Assembly (NCBI RefSeq): GCF_022440845.1
Contig: NZ_JAKNTO010000001.1
Coordinates: forward strand, 1,984,001 to 2,048,000
Direction of reading: 5' to 3'
Source of the DNA: Ruminococcus sp. OA3
Lineage (GTDB): Bacteria > Bacillota > Clostridia > Lachnospirales > Lachnospiraceae
DNA length: 64,000 bases
Shown: one piece after another, positions 1 through 8,624 of the stretch
How positions within the stretch are numbered: position 1 is the stretch's first letter
How the letters are laid out: the number at the start of each line of letters is the position of its first letter
The notes under the pieces: model-generated
Seen by the model: only the letters and a program-made list of their open reading frames with translations
Databases searched by the model: none
Told to the model about the DNA's origin: nothing
Translations under genes and position numbers: made by a program

Positions 1-466
1 TCCATCCTGTCGAGAGACTTCCGCTGTCATCAAAATGGTATTTCGTACCATCGATTGTATACCATCCGGTCACCATGGCGCCGTTATCATCCAGATAATA
101 ATGCTTGCCCTGATCTTCCAGCCATCCGGTTTCACGTTCTCCGGCATAGTCAAGGTAATACCAGGTATCGCTCTGTTCGATCCACCCCGTTTTCATGTAA
201 CCGTCTTTGTCAAAGAAATAAGAGTTCCCGTCGATGGAGAACCAGGTATCTTTGACAGGTGTTCCGGTGTTTTCAATATACTGCCAGCCTTTTTCATCGA
301 GTTCCCAGTGGGAGAGCGGCTTGTCTGAACCTTCAGAAGGAGTTGGCTCCCATTTGGCGAGGGCAATCTCTTCCTGCACATATGCCATAATCTCCCGGCC
401 GAACAGCAGGCAGGTTACAATGAAAAGAATTCCGATAAAAATGGCTGTTATCTTCAGCTTTTTCAT
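1..466 (-). CDS. Cell-wall (choline-type) binding repeat protein, N-terminal part, cut by window edge
   Basis: The reading frame starts at ATG 466 behind AAGGGGAG and stays open to position 1, so only about 155 N-terminal residues are present. It opens with MKKLKI and a hydrophobic stretch (about residues 4-22), which is a signal peptide or signal anchor. From about residue 55 it holds tandem repeats of roughly 20 residues of the type W-Y-F/Y-LD-x-x-G-x-M-x-TGW (for example YYLDDNGAMVTGW). These are the aromatic and GW signatures of the cell-wall/choline-binding repeat family. In that family the repeats anchor extracellular proteins to wall polymers. The catalytic or effector part, if any, lies outside the window. 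Gene type is well supported; the role is unknown. Confidence 0.8.
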   Translation of the reverse strand, partial: MKKLKITAIFIGILFIVTCLLFGREIMAYVQEEIALAKWEPTPSEGSDKPLSHWELDEKGWQYIENTGTPVKDTWFSIDGNSYFFDKDGYMKTGWIEQSDTWYYLDYAGERETGWLEDQGKHYYLDDNGAMVTGWYTIDGTKYHFDDSGSLSTGW

Positions 467-502
467 AAAAAACTCCCCTTAATCATATTTTCCCATGTCT
501 AT

Positions 503-531
503 ATGATAAGCGGATTCGACATAATTTGCAA
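503..531 (-). promoter_or_regulatory. Promoter for the cell-wall-binding repeat gene
   Basis: On the minus strand TTGCAA (531-526) and TATCAT (508-503) are separated by exactly 17 bases, about 37 bases ahead of the ATG at 466. This fits a housekeeping sigma-A promoter. Confidence 0.5.
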
Positions 532-553
532 GAAAAATCCTGAATGCAGAATA

Positions 554-1174
554 CTACAGATGCTGGTAATAAAAGATAGCCAGCTGTGTCCGGTCTCTCA
601 GTGACAGCTTCTCCAGTATCAGACTGAGGTAGTTTCTTACAGTACCTTCGCTCAGAAACAGGTACTCTGCAATCTCTTTGTTGCTTTTTCCGTCTGCTAC
701 CAGTTTAATGACCTCAAACTCACGGCTGTTGATGTTATGAGCTTCATAGTCAAAATCTGAGGAGGTCTGGAGAAGATCGGGTATTTTTGCGGTGATCGTA
801 TCACCGAATACGGTCTGACCGGTATGTACTGACTTTATGGCAGGAATGATGCTCTGGTAATCCTGCTTGAGCAGATAACCCTTGACACCAGCCCTCAGGG
901 CTTTGACAATATATTCATCGTCGGAAAACGTAGTCAGCAGCAGAATTTTAGCCCCGGGATGTTTTGAAAGGATCTGTACTGCACCGTCCAGACCGTCTGT
1001 ATTTTGCATCCGGATATCCATCAGCAGTACGTCCGGACGAAATTCTTCATATAGGGGAAGTGCCTCAGCGCCGTCGGTTCCTGTGGCTGTGACTCTTATT
1101 TCCGGATCAGTCTCCAGTATATTTTTTAAAGCGCCGGAGACGAGGCAGTCATCGTCAATGATCACAATATTCAT
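554..1174 (-). CDS. LuxR/NarL-family response regulator
   Basis: This is a 206-residue two-domain response regulator. The receiver domain (about residues 1-120) has the acidic pocket D7-D9 and the phospho-acceptor D53 in LLMDIRM. The C-terminal part (about 140-206) is a LuxR-type helix-turn-helix containing GKSNKEIAEYLFLSEGTVRNY. It sits 14 bases behind the kinase gene, with its own AAAGGAGG site, so the two form a cognate pair in one operon. The adjacent divergent ABC exporter, with a palindrome between the two operons, is the likely target. The inducing signal cannot be read from the sequence. Confidence 0.9.
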   Translation of the reverse strand: MNIVIIDDDCLVSGALKNILETDPEIRVTATGTDGAEALPLYEEFRPDVLLMDIRMQNTDGLDGAVQILSKHPGAKILLLTTFSDDEYIVKALRAGVKGYLLKQDYQSIIPAIKSVHTGQTVFGDTITAKIPDLLQTSSDFDYEAHNINSREFEVIKLVADGKSNKEIAEYLFLSEGTVRNYLSLILEKLSLRDRTQLAIFYYQHL

Positions 1175-1188
1175 GTTCTTGTCCTCCT

Positions 1189-2250
1189 TTAAATCTGTTT
1201 GGGAACCGTGATGAAAATACGGAAACCATTATCGTTGCTGATCTGGATATTGCCATTTAAACTCCAAATCCGGTCTCTCATATTAATGAGTCCGATGCCG
1301 GATTCTGCCAGCGGCTTTCCGGAGGCCCCGTTATCCTCGATCAGAAGCTGATACAGTGCAGGGTGCTCCCGCAGAATAATGTGGGCTGACGTTGCATTGC
1401 TGTGCTTCATGATATTTGCCAGTGCTTCTTTTAAAATAGAAATAAAACCGTATTTGAGGTCTCTGGGGACAGCCTCGGTGATATCGTAGTCCAGTCTGAC
1501 CGGGCAGAAGGAAAACTCTGCGATCAGGCTTTTGACGGCTTCCTCCATATTAATGGATTCGTCATGGAGATCATGAACGCTGGAGCGGATGTTGTCCATG
1601 GCGGATGAAAGGGTATCTTCCAGCTGATCCAGAGAGGGGGTGAGTACAGGCTCCCTGCTGATCGCTTTCAGTGCGCCGGTCATCAGAATAGAACGCGTCA
1701 GCAGGTGTCCTACGTTGTCATGGATTTCACGTGCGATTCTGTTTCGCTCTCTTAAGGTGGCGGTGTAGATTTCATAATCCTGTTTATCACGCAGCGACTG
1801 GTTTTTCTGCTGCAGCAGAAGGTTTAGCTCTGTGGTATCGTCTCTGGTGCGCTTAAACTGCAGATCCAGGCACTGGTATGCGTGATTCAGCCAGAACAAA
1901 AGCATGGAGGTCATACATCCGAGAAGGATGAAGAGTAAGAGAACGATCTGACCGGGAATGCAGTAGCGGAACAGAGAAAAGGCACACAGGACGGCGGCAG
2001 AATAATGCCGGGCACCTGCCAATGCATAAGTAACAGCAGGTAAAAACAGCAGCAGCTGGGGTATAAACCAGGATGCTGCGCTGTAGATCAGAAGAATGAT
2101 CAGCCGGCTCTTTTTCCCCATGAAAGAGCAGGAGCAGACAACGGAGATACAGATCAAAAATGACAGGATGAAAACGGGAGTGATTTCTGTAAACTGCACC
2201 GTAAACATACTGTATGCGAATAACAGAAAAATACTGGCGATCGATCTCAT
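1189..2250 (-). CDS. Sensor histidine kinase, HisKA_3 (NarL-partner) type
   Basis: The 353-residue protein has several N-terminal membrane segments in its first ~140 residues, a coiled-coil-like linker rich in Q, L and R, then the dimerisation/phospho-transfer motif RNRIAREIHDNVGH with H177. A HATPase_c domain follows, with the N-box-like region KEALANIMKHSNAT and the ATP-lid motifs EDNGASG and GIGLINMRDR. HisKA_3 kinases pair with LuxR-type regulators, which matches the downstream gene. The start at 2250 follows GGAGGGA. No large extracellular domain is visible, so it may sense membrane stress or the neighbouring exporter; that is inference. Confidence 0.9.
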   Translation of the reverse strand: MRSIASIFLLFAYSMFTVQFTEITPVFILSFLICISVVCSCSFMGKKSRLIILLIYSAASWFIPQLLLFLPAVTYALAGARHYSAAVLCAFSLFRYCIPGQIVLLLFILLGCMTSMLLFWLNHAYQCLDLQFKRTRDDTTELNLLLQQKNQSLRDKQDYEIYTATLRERNRIAREIHDNVGHLLTRSILMTGALKAISREPVLTPSLDQLEDTLSSAMDNIRSSVHDLHDESINMEEAVKSLIAEFSFCPVRLDYDITEAVPRDLKYGFISILKEALANIMKHSNATSAHIILREHPALYQLLIEDNGASGKPLAESGIGLINMRDRIWSLNGNIQISNDNGFRIFITVPKQI

Positions 2251-2273
2251 GGACAGTCCCTCCTTCTGGTTAG

Positions 2274-2302
2274 ATTATATCTCACAGGTGAGTTCTTGGC
2301 AA
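2274..2302 (-). promoter_or_regulatory. Promoter of the kinase/regulator operon
   Basis: Minus-strand TTGCCA (2302-2297) and TATAAT (2279-2274) are spaced by 17 bases, about 24 bases ahead of the kinase start. The -10 is a perfect consensus. Confidence 0.65.
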
Positions 2303-2316
2303 CTGGAGGAGAAATT

Positions 2317-2332
2317 CATGACATTTGTCATG
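2317..2332. promoter_or_regulatory. Palindromic operator candidate between regulator and exporter operons
   Basis: CATGACATTTGTCATG is a perfect inverted repeat with 7-bp arms and a 2-base centre. It lies about 60 bases upstream of a TATACT -10-like hexamer (2377-2382) of the exporter operon, which has no good -35 box. It also lies just upstream of the -35 of the divergent kinase operon. Such short palindromes are typical binding sites of LuxR-type regulators. Binding by the adjacent regulator is inferred. Confidence 0.55.
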
Positions 2333-2478
2333 CTCTGTTCTGACGCAGTTCACTACGTTTTGGCTGCCGCATCCGGTATACTGTAATCATAAGATGCAGG
2401 TTCCCGAAGTCATTCAATTGCATGTCTTGTATGAACTTCTGATCCTGGCATCATCATAAAGAATGACAGGAGGAGTGT

Positions 2479-3411
2479 ATGATGATTACGATAGAAAATC
2501 TAGTGAAGCGATATGGTGATCTGGTGGCGCTTGACCATCTGAATCTGGAGATTAAGGAGGGCGAGATATTTGGACTTCTGGGACCCAACGGGTCCGGAAA
2601 AACGACGGCGATCAACTGCATGCTGGCCCTTTTAAAGTATGATAAGGGAATGATCCGTATCCGGGGACAGGTGATGAAACCGGACAGTTATGAGATTAAG
2701 AAAGAGATCGGGGTTGTCCTACAGAACGTAGCGGTATTCGAGCAGATGACAGTGTACGAAAACATAGATTATTTCTGCGGGCTGTATGTTCCGGACAAGA
2801 CGAAGCGGAAACGGCTGGTGGAGGAGGCGATCGTTTTCGTAGGCCTGGAAGATTTTTTGAAAATGAAGCCCAAAAAGCTTTCCGGGGGACTGCTGCGAAG
2901 ACTGAACATCGCATGCGGCATCGCACATAAACCCAGGCTTATATTCATGGATGAGCCTACTGTCGCGGTTGACCCGCAGAGCCGCAATAAGATCCTGGAA
3001 GGGATCATGGAACTGAACCGTCAGGGATCTACGATCATCTATACGTCACACTACATGGAAGAGGTGGAACAGATTTGTTCCCGGATCGCCATCATCGATC
3101 ACGGAAGAGTACTCGCAACAGGTACGAAAGAGTCTCTGAAGAGTATGATCAAAACAGGGGAGACGATCACGATCGAAGCGGTGATCTTACAGGAGACACA
3201 GATCGAAGAGCTGCGGCAGCTTCCGCATGTGTTTGATATACACTATGAGGAGCAGATTCTGAAGATTCGCTGCAGCAGGGGAAAACATAATCTGATCCGG
3301 GTTCTGAATTTTCTGCAGGAACAGGATATTGCATTCGGCAGAGTGTTTTCGGAACTTCCTACATTGAACGATGTATTTCTTGAGATCACCGGAAAACAGC
3401 TTCGGGATTAA
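2479..3411 (+). CDS. ABC-2 type exporter, ATP-binding protein
   Basis: A 310-residue ATPase. Walker A is GPNGSGKT (G35-T42), the signature motif is LSGGLLRR (LSGGL in place of LSGGQ), Walker B is LIFMDEPT followed by VAVDPQSR where family members usually have VGLDP or VGVDP, and the switch histidine is in TSHYMEE. A short C-terminal domain (about 225-310) follows, as in drug, bacteriocin and Nat-type exporters. It is followed at 12 bases by two permease genes and forms a complete transporter with them. Divergence from a two-component system suggests induction by the exported or damaging compound, as in antimicrobial-resistance modules. The exported substrate is unknown. Confidence 0.93.
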   Translation: MMITIENLVKRYGDLVALDHLNLEIKEGEIFGLLGPNGSGKTTAINCMLALLKYDKGMIRIRGQVMKPDSYEIKKEIGVVLQNVAVFEQMTVYENIDYFCGLYVPDKTKRKRLVEEAIVFVGLEDFLKMKPKKLSGGLLRRLNIACGIAHKPRLIFMDEPTVAVDPQSRNKILEGIMELNRQGSTIIYTSHYMEEVEQICSRIAIIDHGRVLATGTKESLKSMIKTGETITIEAVILQETQIEELRQLPHVFDIHYEEQILKIRCSRGKHNLIRVLNFLQEQDIAFGRVFSELPTLNDVFLEITGKQLRD

Positions 3412-3423
3412 GGGGGGAGAGCA

Positions 3424-4539
3424 ATGATGCATTTAATGAAATATCTGCTTATACAGACTGTCCGGGTAAAAGAAAATATGTTCTGGGCGCTGATGTTTCC
3501 CATTGTGCTGGGAACGTTCTTCTATTTCTCGTTTGGGAGAGGGGATATGGGAGAAGATATGGAGGCCATACCCACTGCGGTTGTCGAGGAGGCAAACGCA
3601 CAGGTTTTTATGACTTTTCTGGATGAAATGGACGGTGACATCCTGAAAGTAAGTGTGATGACGGAGGATGAGGCGAGGACTGCTCTTAAAGGCGGAAAGG
3701 TCGCAGGGATTTTTTATGCCGGTGAAAAACCTTCTCTTACAGTGGGATCATCAGGAATCAGTGAGAGTATTCTGAAATCACTGCTTGATACTTATCAGAA
3801 AAATGCCGCCATGATGGAAAGGATCGCCGCAGAGCAGCCCAAACGCATGCAGGATGCGCTGCAGTCTCTCGGTGAATACCGGACGATGACGAAAGAGATA
3901 TCCCCGGGCGGGAAGACTTATGATAATAATGTCATGTACTTCTTCACGCTGATCGGTATGGCGTGTCTGTTCGGGGCGTTTCTGGGCCTTCAGTCGATCT
4001 ATGACCTGAAGCCGAATCTCTCGGCGCTGGGGGCGAGACAGAGCATTACACCGACGCACCGTCTGAAGCTGATCCTGTGTGATCTGATCGTCGTGTTTCT
4101 GATTCATTATGTCAATATACTCCTGGTCGTTGCGTATCTGCGATTTGTACTGAAGATCAATCTGGGTGATAACATCGCAGTTCTGCTGGGCGTGTGTCTG
4201 CTGGGAAGCATGATCGGCGTGGCTTACGGTATCATGATCGGATGCCTGAAGAAGGTAGACAAAGGAGTAAAAATTGGGATTGTTGTGGGAAGCAGCCTGT
4301 TCTTCAGTTTCCTTGCAGGCATGATGGTGGGAAATATGAAAGATATTATAGAGCGCAGCTGCCCTGTTGTGAACCGCCTGAATCCGGCGGCAGTCCTGTC
4401 CGATGCATTTTACTGTATGGCGGTATACGATAATCCGGAACGTTTCCTGCGAAACATCATTACGATGGTGATCATGGCCGCATTGTTTGTAACGATTGCA
4501 TTTCTTGGAATCAGGAGGGAACGATATGACAGTATTTAA
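3424..4539 (+). CDS. ABC-2 type exporter permease 1
   Basis: A 371-residue membrane protein: one N-terminal transmembrane helix (about 15-36), a large extracytoplasmic domain to about residue 170, then five to six C-terminal helices. This is the ABC2_membrane_3 layout. It starts at ATG 3424 behind GGGGGGAG and overlaps the next permease by 14 bases. Together the two permeases and the ATPase should form a heterodimeric exporter. The substrate cannot be told. Confidence 0.88.
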   Translation: MMHLMKYLLIQTVRVKENMFWALMFPIVLGTFFYFSFGRGDMGEDMEAIPTAVVEEANAQVFMTFLDEMDGDILKVSVMTEDEARTALKGGKVAGIFYAGEKPSLTVGSSGISESILKSLLDTYQKNAAMMERIAAEQPKRMQDALQSLGEYRTMTKEISPGGKTYDNNVMYFFTLIGMACLFGAFLGLQSIYDLKPNLSALGARQSITPTHRLKLILCDLIVVFLIHYVNILLVVAYLRFVLKINLGDNIAVLLGVCLLGSMIGVAYGIMIGCLKKVDKGVKIGIVVGSSLFFSFLAGMMVGNMKDIIERSCPVVNRLNPAAVLSDAFYCMAVYDNPERFLRNIITMVIMAALFVTIAFLGIRRERYDSI

Positions 4540-5689
4540 AGGATTTTTGAAGATCATTAAGAGCAATCTTCACATCATTATTATGTATGTTGTGATCTTT
4601 ATGACAATCTCTGTTATGACACAAAAGTTTCTGGGAGAAGCTCAGCAGGAAGGTTTTGAGGCGTCAAGGCTTGAAGTGGCGGTGATAGATAAAGACGGCG
4701 GTAAAGTAGCGGGTAAATTTACAGAGTATCTGGCTCAGCATCACAACGTCAAAGAGATCCCGAATGACAGAGATATGATCCAGGAGGAGATGTTTAACCG
4801 CAATATCGACTATGTGGCAGTCATTCCTGAAAACTTTGTGGAGAAGTGTTTTGTGCGGCAGGAACGTTTGGAAACAATCAGTCTGCCAGACTCCAACAAG
4901 GCTTTTTACGCAGATCAACAGATCAATACGTTTTTAAATGATATGCGGGTGATGACAGACTCAGGATTCAGCGCAGAGGAAGCGGCAGAGGAAATTCTGA
5001 AAATTTCCGGTGAGAAAGCTCAGGTGACGATGCTCGATCAGGACGGACATGGCGGGCAGACACCGTCGTACGCCTTTATGTTTCAGTATATGCCTTATAT
5101 TATGCTGGCGGTGCTTTGTTACTGTATGAGTTATGTTCTGATCGCATTCAGAAAAAAAGAAGTCCGCAGCAGAATGCTCTGTTCGGCAGTCAGTGTCCGC
5201 AGTCAGAATTTGCAGATGATACTGGGGACGACACTTTTTGGGATTGCTTTCTGGGGTGTGTGTCTTCTGATGACACTAATATTAAACGGTGTGGATTTTC
5301 TGAGGGATGCTCATGCTTTGCTGTATATACTTAACAGTTTTCTGCTGATGCTGGTTGCCCTGTCAATGGCATATCTTCTGGGTACCTGCTGCAAAAATGA
5401 TATCACAGTCAATGCTGTAGTGAATGTAGCGGCACTGGGAATGAGTTTTCTGTGCGGCGTATTCGTACCGCTTCAGATCATCGGATCGCAGGTCCGCCGC
5501 GTAGCACAGTTTCTTCCGGTCTACTGGTATGAATATATACATCAGATCATTAGTTCCCATGCCGTGCTTGACGAAGCCATGAAAGCTGATATTTTAAAAA
5601 GCATGGGAATACAGCTGGCATTTGCCGTGGCATTCCTGTGTATCGCAGTAATGCTTGACAAGTATAAGGGGCAGACCGTCCACAGCTGA
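4526..5689 (+). CDS. ABC-2 type exporter permease 2
   Basis: The start chosen is ATG 4526 (MTVFKGFLKI), preceded by AGGAGGGA at 4512-4519. This gives 387 residues and a 14-base overlap with the first permease. The layout is again one N-terminal helix, an extracytoplasmic domain (about residues 40-185) and a C-terminal helix bundle. It is a paralogue of the upstream permease in topology but differs in sequence, as in YhaP/NatB-like pairs. A strong terminator follows. Confidence 0.88.
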   Translation: MTVFKGFLKIIKSNLHIIIMYVVIFMTISVMTQKFLGEAQQEGFEASRLEVAVIDKDGGKVAGKFTEYLAQHHNVKEIPNDRDMIQEEMFNRNIDYVAVIPENFVEKCFVRQERLETISLPDSNKAFYADQQINTFLNDMRVMTDSGFSAEEAAEEILKISGEKAQVTMLDQDGHGGQTPSYAFMFQYMPYIMLAVLCYCMSYVLIAFRKKEVRSRMLCSAVSVRSQNLQMILGTTLFGIAFWGVCLLMTLILNGVDFLRDAHALLYILNSFLLMLVALSMAYLLGTCCKNDITVNAVVNVAALGMSFLCGVFVPLQIIGSQVRRVAQFLPVYWYEYIHQIISSHAVLDEAMKADILKSMGIQLAFAVAFLCIAVMLDKYKGQTVHS

Positions 5690-5706
5690 GATCACTTTAC
5701 AGGAAA

Positions 5707-5758
5707 GTCCGGTTTCCCGGGACCCAAAGTCCCGTACATGGAAACCGGACCTTTTTTT
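5707..5758 (+). terminator. Terminator of the exporter operon
   Basis: GTCCGGTTTCC (5707-5717) pairs perfectly with GGAAACCGGAC (5740-5750), and seven T residues follow from 5752. A second small hairpin (GGGAC/GTCCC) sits in the loop. Confidence 0.92.
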
Positions 5759-5791
5759 CTGTCATTCATTTCACATTCTTGTTTAAAGGGT

Positions 5792-5821
5792 TTGAACTGT
5801 TTTTGGGGTATGTGGTAGAAT
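5792..5821 (+). promoter_or_regulatory. Promoter of rluF-ligA
   Basis: TTGAAC (5792-5797) and TAGAAT (5816-5821) with 18-base spacing, about 32 bases ahead of the rluF start. Confidence 0.55.
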
Positions 5822-5852
5822 AGCAGTATGTCAAAAAAATGGTGGGAAGACA

Positions 5853-6587
5853 ATGCAGGAAAAAGAACGTTTGAATAAATTTTTAAGTGAAGCTGGCATA
5901 TGCTCACGGAGAGAAGCAGATCGTATGATCATGGCAGGTGCAGTGACAGTGAATGGTGAGCCTGCTGAGACAGGCATGCGGGTCTCTGAAGAAGATACAG
6001 TGCTCGTCAGGGGGAAGAAAATCAGGAAAAAAGAAGAAATGGTACTTTTACTGATGAATAAACCAAGAGGAATCATCTGTACGGCGCAGACCAGGGAAAA
6101 GCCGAATATCATTGAATATCTGAATTATCCGGTAAGAGTCTATCCGGTCGGACGGCTTGATAAGGAGTCAGAAGGCCTGCTGCTGCTGACTAATAACGGA
6201 GATCTTGTGAACAGGATCATGAGGGCAGGCAACTTTCATGAGAAAGAGTACCATGTTTGGGTGAACCGGCCGATCGATCAGGAATTCATCAGAAGAATGA
6301 GTGATGGCGTACCGATTTTGGATACTGTGACAAGACCGTGTAAAGTTAGGAAAACAGGGAAAAATACGTTTAGTATTATTTTGACACAGGGATTAAACCG
6401 GCAGATCAGACGAATGTGTGAATATCTGGGATACCGTGTGGAAAGACTTGTGCGCGTCCGGATCATGAATCTCAGGCTGGATGGAATTGATACGGGGGAA
6501 TACCGGAAAATCACAGATCAGGAGTACAGAAAACTGCAGAAGCTTTTAAAAGATTCTACATCGCTGCCTTGGAAGGAGAAATTATGA
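5853..6587 (+). CDS. rluF: 23S rRNA pseudouridine synthase, RluF/RsuA family
   Basis: The 244-residue protein has an N-terminal S4 RNA-binding domain (RLNKFLSEAGICSRREADRM, residues 5-24) and a pseudouridine synthase domain. The catalytic aspartate is in GRLDKESEGLL. The segment IMRAGNFHEKEYHVWVNRP resembles the RluF signature (RAGN-HEKEY) more than RluB or RsuA. RluF modifies U2604/U2605 of 23S rRNA near the peptidyl transferase centre in E. coli; that exact target is only inferred here. The stop codon overlaps the ligA start as ATGA, indicating translational coupling. Confidence 0.85.
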   Translation: MQEKERLNKFLSEAGICSRREADRMIMAGAVTVNGEPAETGMRVSEEDTVLVRGKKIRKKEEMVLLLMNKPRGIICTAQTREKPNIIEYLNYPVRVYPVGRLDKESEGLLLLTNNGDLVNRIMRAGNFHEKEYHVWVNRPIDQEFIRRMSDGVPILDTVTRPCKVRKTGKNTFSIILTQGLNRQIRRMCEYLGYRVERLVRVRIMNLRLDGIDTGEYRKITDQEYRKLQKLLKDSTSLPWKEKL

Positions 6588-8533
6588 ACCAGCAGGAATA
6601 TATGAAGGAACTTGTCGGGAAGCTGAACGAGGCTTCCAGGGCTTATTATCAGGAAAACAGAGAAGTGATGAGCAACTTTGAATATGACAGACTCTATGAT
6701 GAGCTGGAAAAACTTGAGGAAGAGACGGGAGTTGTTCTGGCGAACAGCCCGACGGTATCCGTTGGATATGCATCACTCGACGAACTGCCGAAAGAAGAGC
6801 ATGAACGTCCGATGTTGTCACTGGACAAGACGAAAGATATAGAAGCACTTAAGAAATTCATCGGCGCAAATAAGACGCTGCTGTCCTGGAAACTGGACGG
6901 ACTAACGATTGTTCTCACATATCGGGACGGTGAATTACTGAAAGCAGTCACAAGAGGAAACGGTGTGATCGGAGAGGTGATTACCAACAATGCGAAAGTG
7001 TTTCAGAATATTCCTCTTAAGATCCCCTATCGCGGGGAACTGGTCCTGAGAGGGGAAGCCATCATTACGTATTCTGATTTTGAAAAGATCAACAGGATGA
7101 TACCGGATGTTGATGCCCGTTATAAGAATCCCCGTAACCTTTGCAGCGGTTCTGTCCGCCAGCTGGATAACAAGGTGACAGCCGGGCGAAACGTCCGTTT
7201 TTTTGCGTTTGGGCTTGTGAAGGCGGATGGCGTTGATTTTCAGAATTCCCGCGAGTCTCAGATGGAATGGCTTAAAGAACAGGGATTTGAGACGGTGGAA
7301 TACCGCATGGTAGACGCTGATAATGTGGAGGAGGAAATCGAATGGTTTTCAAAACATATAGAAAAGAATGATTTTCCGTCAGATGGGCTGGTTGCTGTGT
7401 ATGACGACATTGCATATGGGGAATCACTGGGGAGCACGGCAAAGTTTCCGCGGAATTCCTATGCGTTTAAATGGGCGGATGAGACGAGACAGACGCATCT
7501 GATAAAGATCGAGTGGAGTCCGTCGCGGACAGGCCTGATCAATCCGATCGCTGTATTTGATCCCGTGGAACTTGAGGGGACGACGGTCAGCCGTGCAAGC
7601 GTACACAATCTCAGCATTCTGAAAGCTCTGGAGCTGGGAGAAGGGGATGAGATCACCGTCTACAAGGCAAATATGATCATTCCTCAGATTGCTGAAAATC
7701 TTACAAAAAGTGGCTTTAAAGATATGCCGGAGACATGTCCTGCATGCGGGGAACAGACACATGTACAGCAGGACAGCGAGGTGGAGGTACTGATGTGTAC
7801 GAACTCTGAATGTCCGGCGAAAGCGATCAAGGCCTTTACGTTGTTTGTCAGCAGAGATGCGATGAATATTGACGGATTGTCAGAAGCAACTCTGGAAAAG
7901 TGGATAGCCAGAGGATTTTTGAAAGATTTTGGGGATATCTTTGAAATCTCCAGGTATGAGGAAGAAATCACATCCATGGAAGGCTTTGGAGAAAAATCAT
8001 ACGAAAATCTGATACAGAGTATTGAACGGGCGCGACATACCACACTTCCGCGTCTTTTATATGCATTGGGGATTCCCAATATCGGTGTGGCAAATGCGAA
8101 GATGATATGCAGAAGCTTTCAGAATAATCTGGAGAAAATCCGCAATGCGACGGAAGAAGAGCTGCAGGATATCGAAGGCGTGGGAGCCGTAATTGCACGG
8201 ACATTTGCAGAATATTTCAGGAAAGAAGAGAATCAGAAGAAACTGGATCATCTGCTCGGGCATGTGGAGTTCGAGGAGCAGCAGGAAGAGGAGGTGCAGA
8301 TATTTGAGGGCAAGAATTTTGTGATCACAGGAAGTGTTGTACATTTTGCAAACCGCAGCGAACTGAAGGAAGAAATAGAGAAGCGGGGCGGCAAGGTGAC
8401 CGGAAGCGTGTCCTCCAAAACAGATTATCTGATCAACAATGATGTCGGTTCCGCATCCTCAAAGAATAAAAAAGCGGCACAGCTGGGGGTTCCGGTGATT
8501 TCCGAGGAAGGGTTTCTCCGGATGCTGCAGTAA
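6584..8533 (+). CDS. ligA: NAD-dependent DNA ligase, divergent LigA
   Basis: The start is ATG 6584, coupled to rluF and preceded by GGAAGGAG. The protein has 649 residues, close to the family norm (about 650-670). Order: Ia and adenylation domain with KLDG (lysine nucleophile), OB fold (SRTGLINPIAVFDPV), four-cysteine zinc finger (CPACG...CTNSECPAK), HhH region and C-terminal BRCT domain. Several near-invariant motifs are altered: TRGNGVIGEVITNN for the usual TRGDGxxGEDVT, NPRNLCSGSVRQLD for NPRNAAAGSLRQLD, and KANMIIPQI for RAGDVIPQV. It may be the sole replicative ligase of this lineage or a second, specialised copy. The rest of the genome would settle this. Confidence 0.92.
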   Translation: MNQQEYMKELVGKLNEASRAYYQENREVMSNFEYDRLYDELEKLEEETGVVLANSPTVSVGYASLDELPKEEHERPMLSLDKTKDIEALKKFIGANKTLLSWKLDGLTIVLTYRDGELLKAVTRGNGVIGEVITNNAKVFQNIPLKIPYRGELVLRGEAIITYSDFEKINRMIPDVDARYKNPRNLCSGSVRQLDNKVTAGRNVRFFAFGLVKADGVDFQNSRESQMEWLKEQGFETVEYRMVDADNVEEEIEWFSKHIEKNDFPSDGLVAVYDDIAYGESLGSTAKFPRNSYAFKWADETRQTHLIKIEWSPSRTGLINPIAVFDPVELEGTTVSRASVHNLSILKALELGEGDEITVYKANMIIPQIAENLTKSGFKDMPETCPACGEQTHVQQDSEVEVLMCTNSECPAKAIKAFTLFVSRDAMNIDGLSEATLEKWIARGFLKDFGDIFEISRYEEEITSMEGFGEKSYENLIQSIERARHTTLPRLLYALGIPNIGVANAKMICRSFQNNLEKIRNATEEELQDIEGVGAVIARTFAEYFRKEENQKKLDHLLGHVEFEEQQEEEVQIFEGKNFVITGSVVHFANRSELKEEIEKRGGKVTGSVSSKTDYLINNDVGSASSKNKKAAQLGVPVISEEGFLRMLQ

Positions 8534-8543
8534 AAGGAACAGA

Positions 8544-8572
8544 TTGACATTTTTTCTTATCTTGGTTACAAT
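8544..8572 (+). promoter_or_regulatory. Promoter of the cardiolipin synthase gene
   Basis: TTGACA (8544-8549), 17 bases, TACAAT (8567-8572). Both hexamers are near consensus. Confidence 0.75.
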
Positions 8573-8624
8573 GGCACTTAACATGAAGATTGACAGACTG
8601 GGGATACGAAATGAGGAATGACGT

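Noticed and set aside
3778-4566. 262-codon minus-strand open frame opposite the exporter permease
   Set aside because: It is histidine-, glutamine- and aspartate-rich, lacks a ribosome site, and lies wholly opposite a well-supported permease; it is a shadow.
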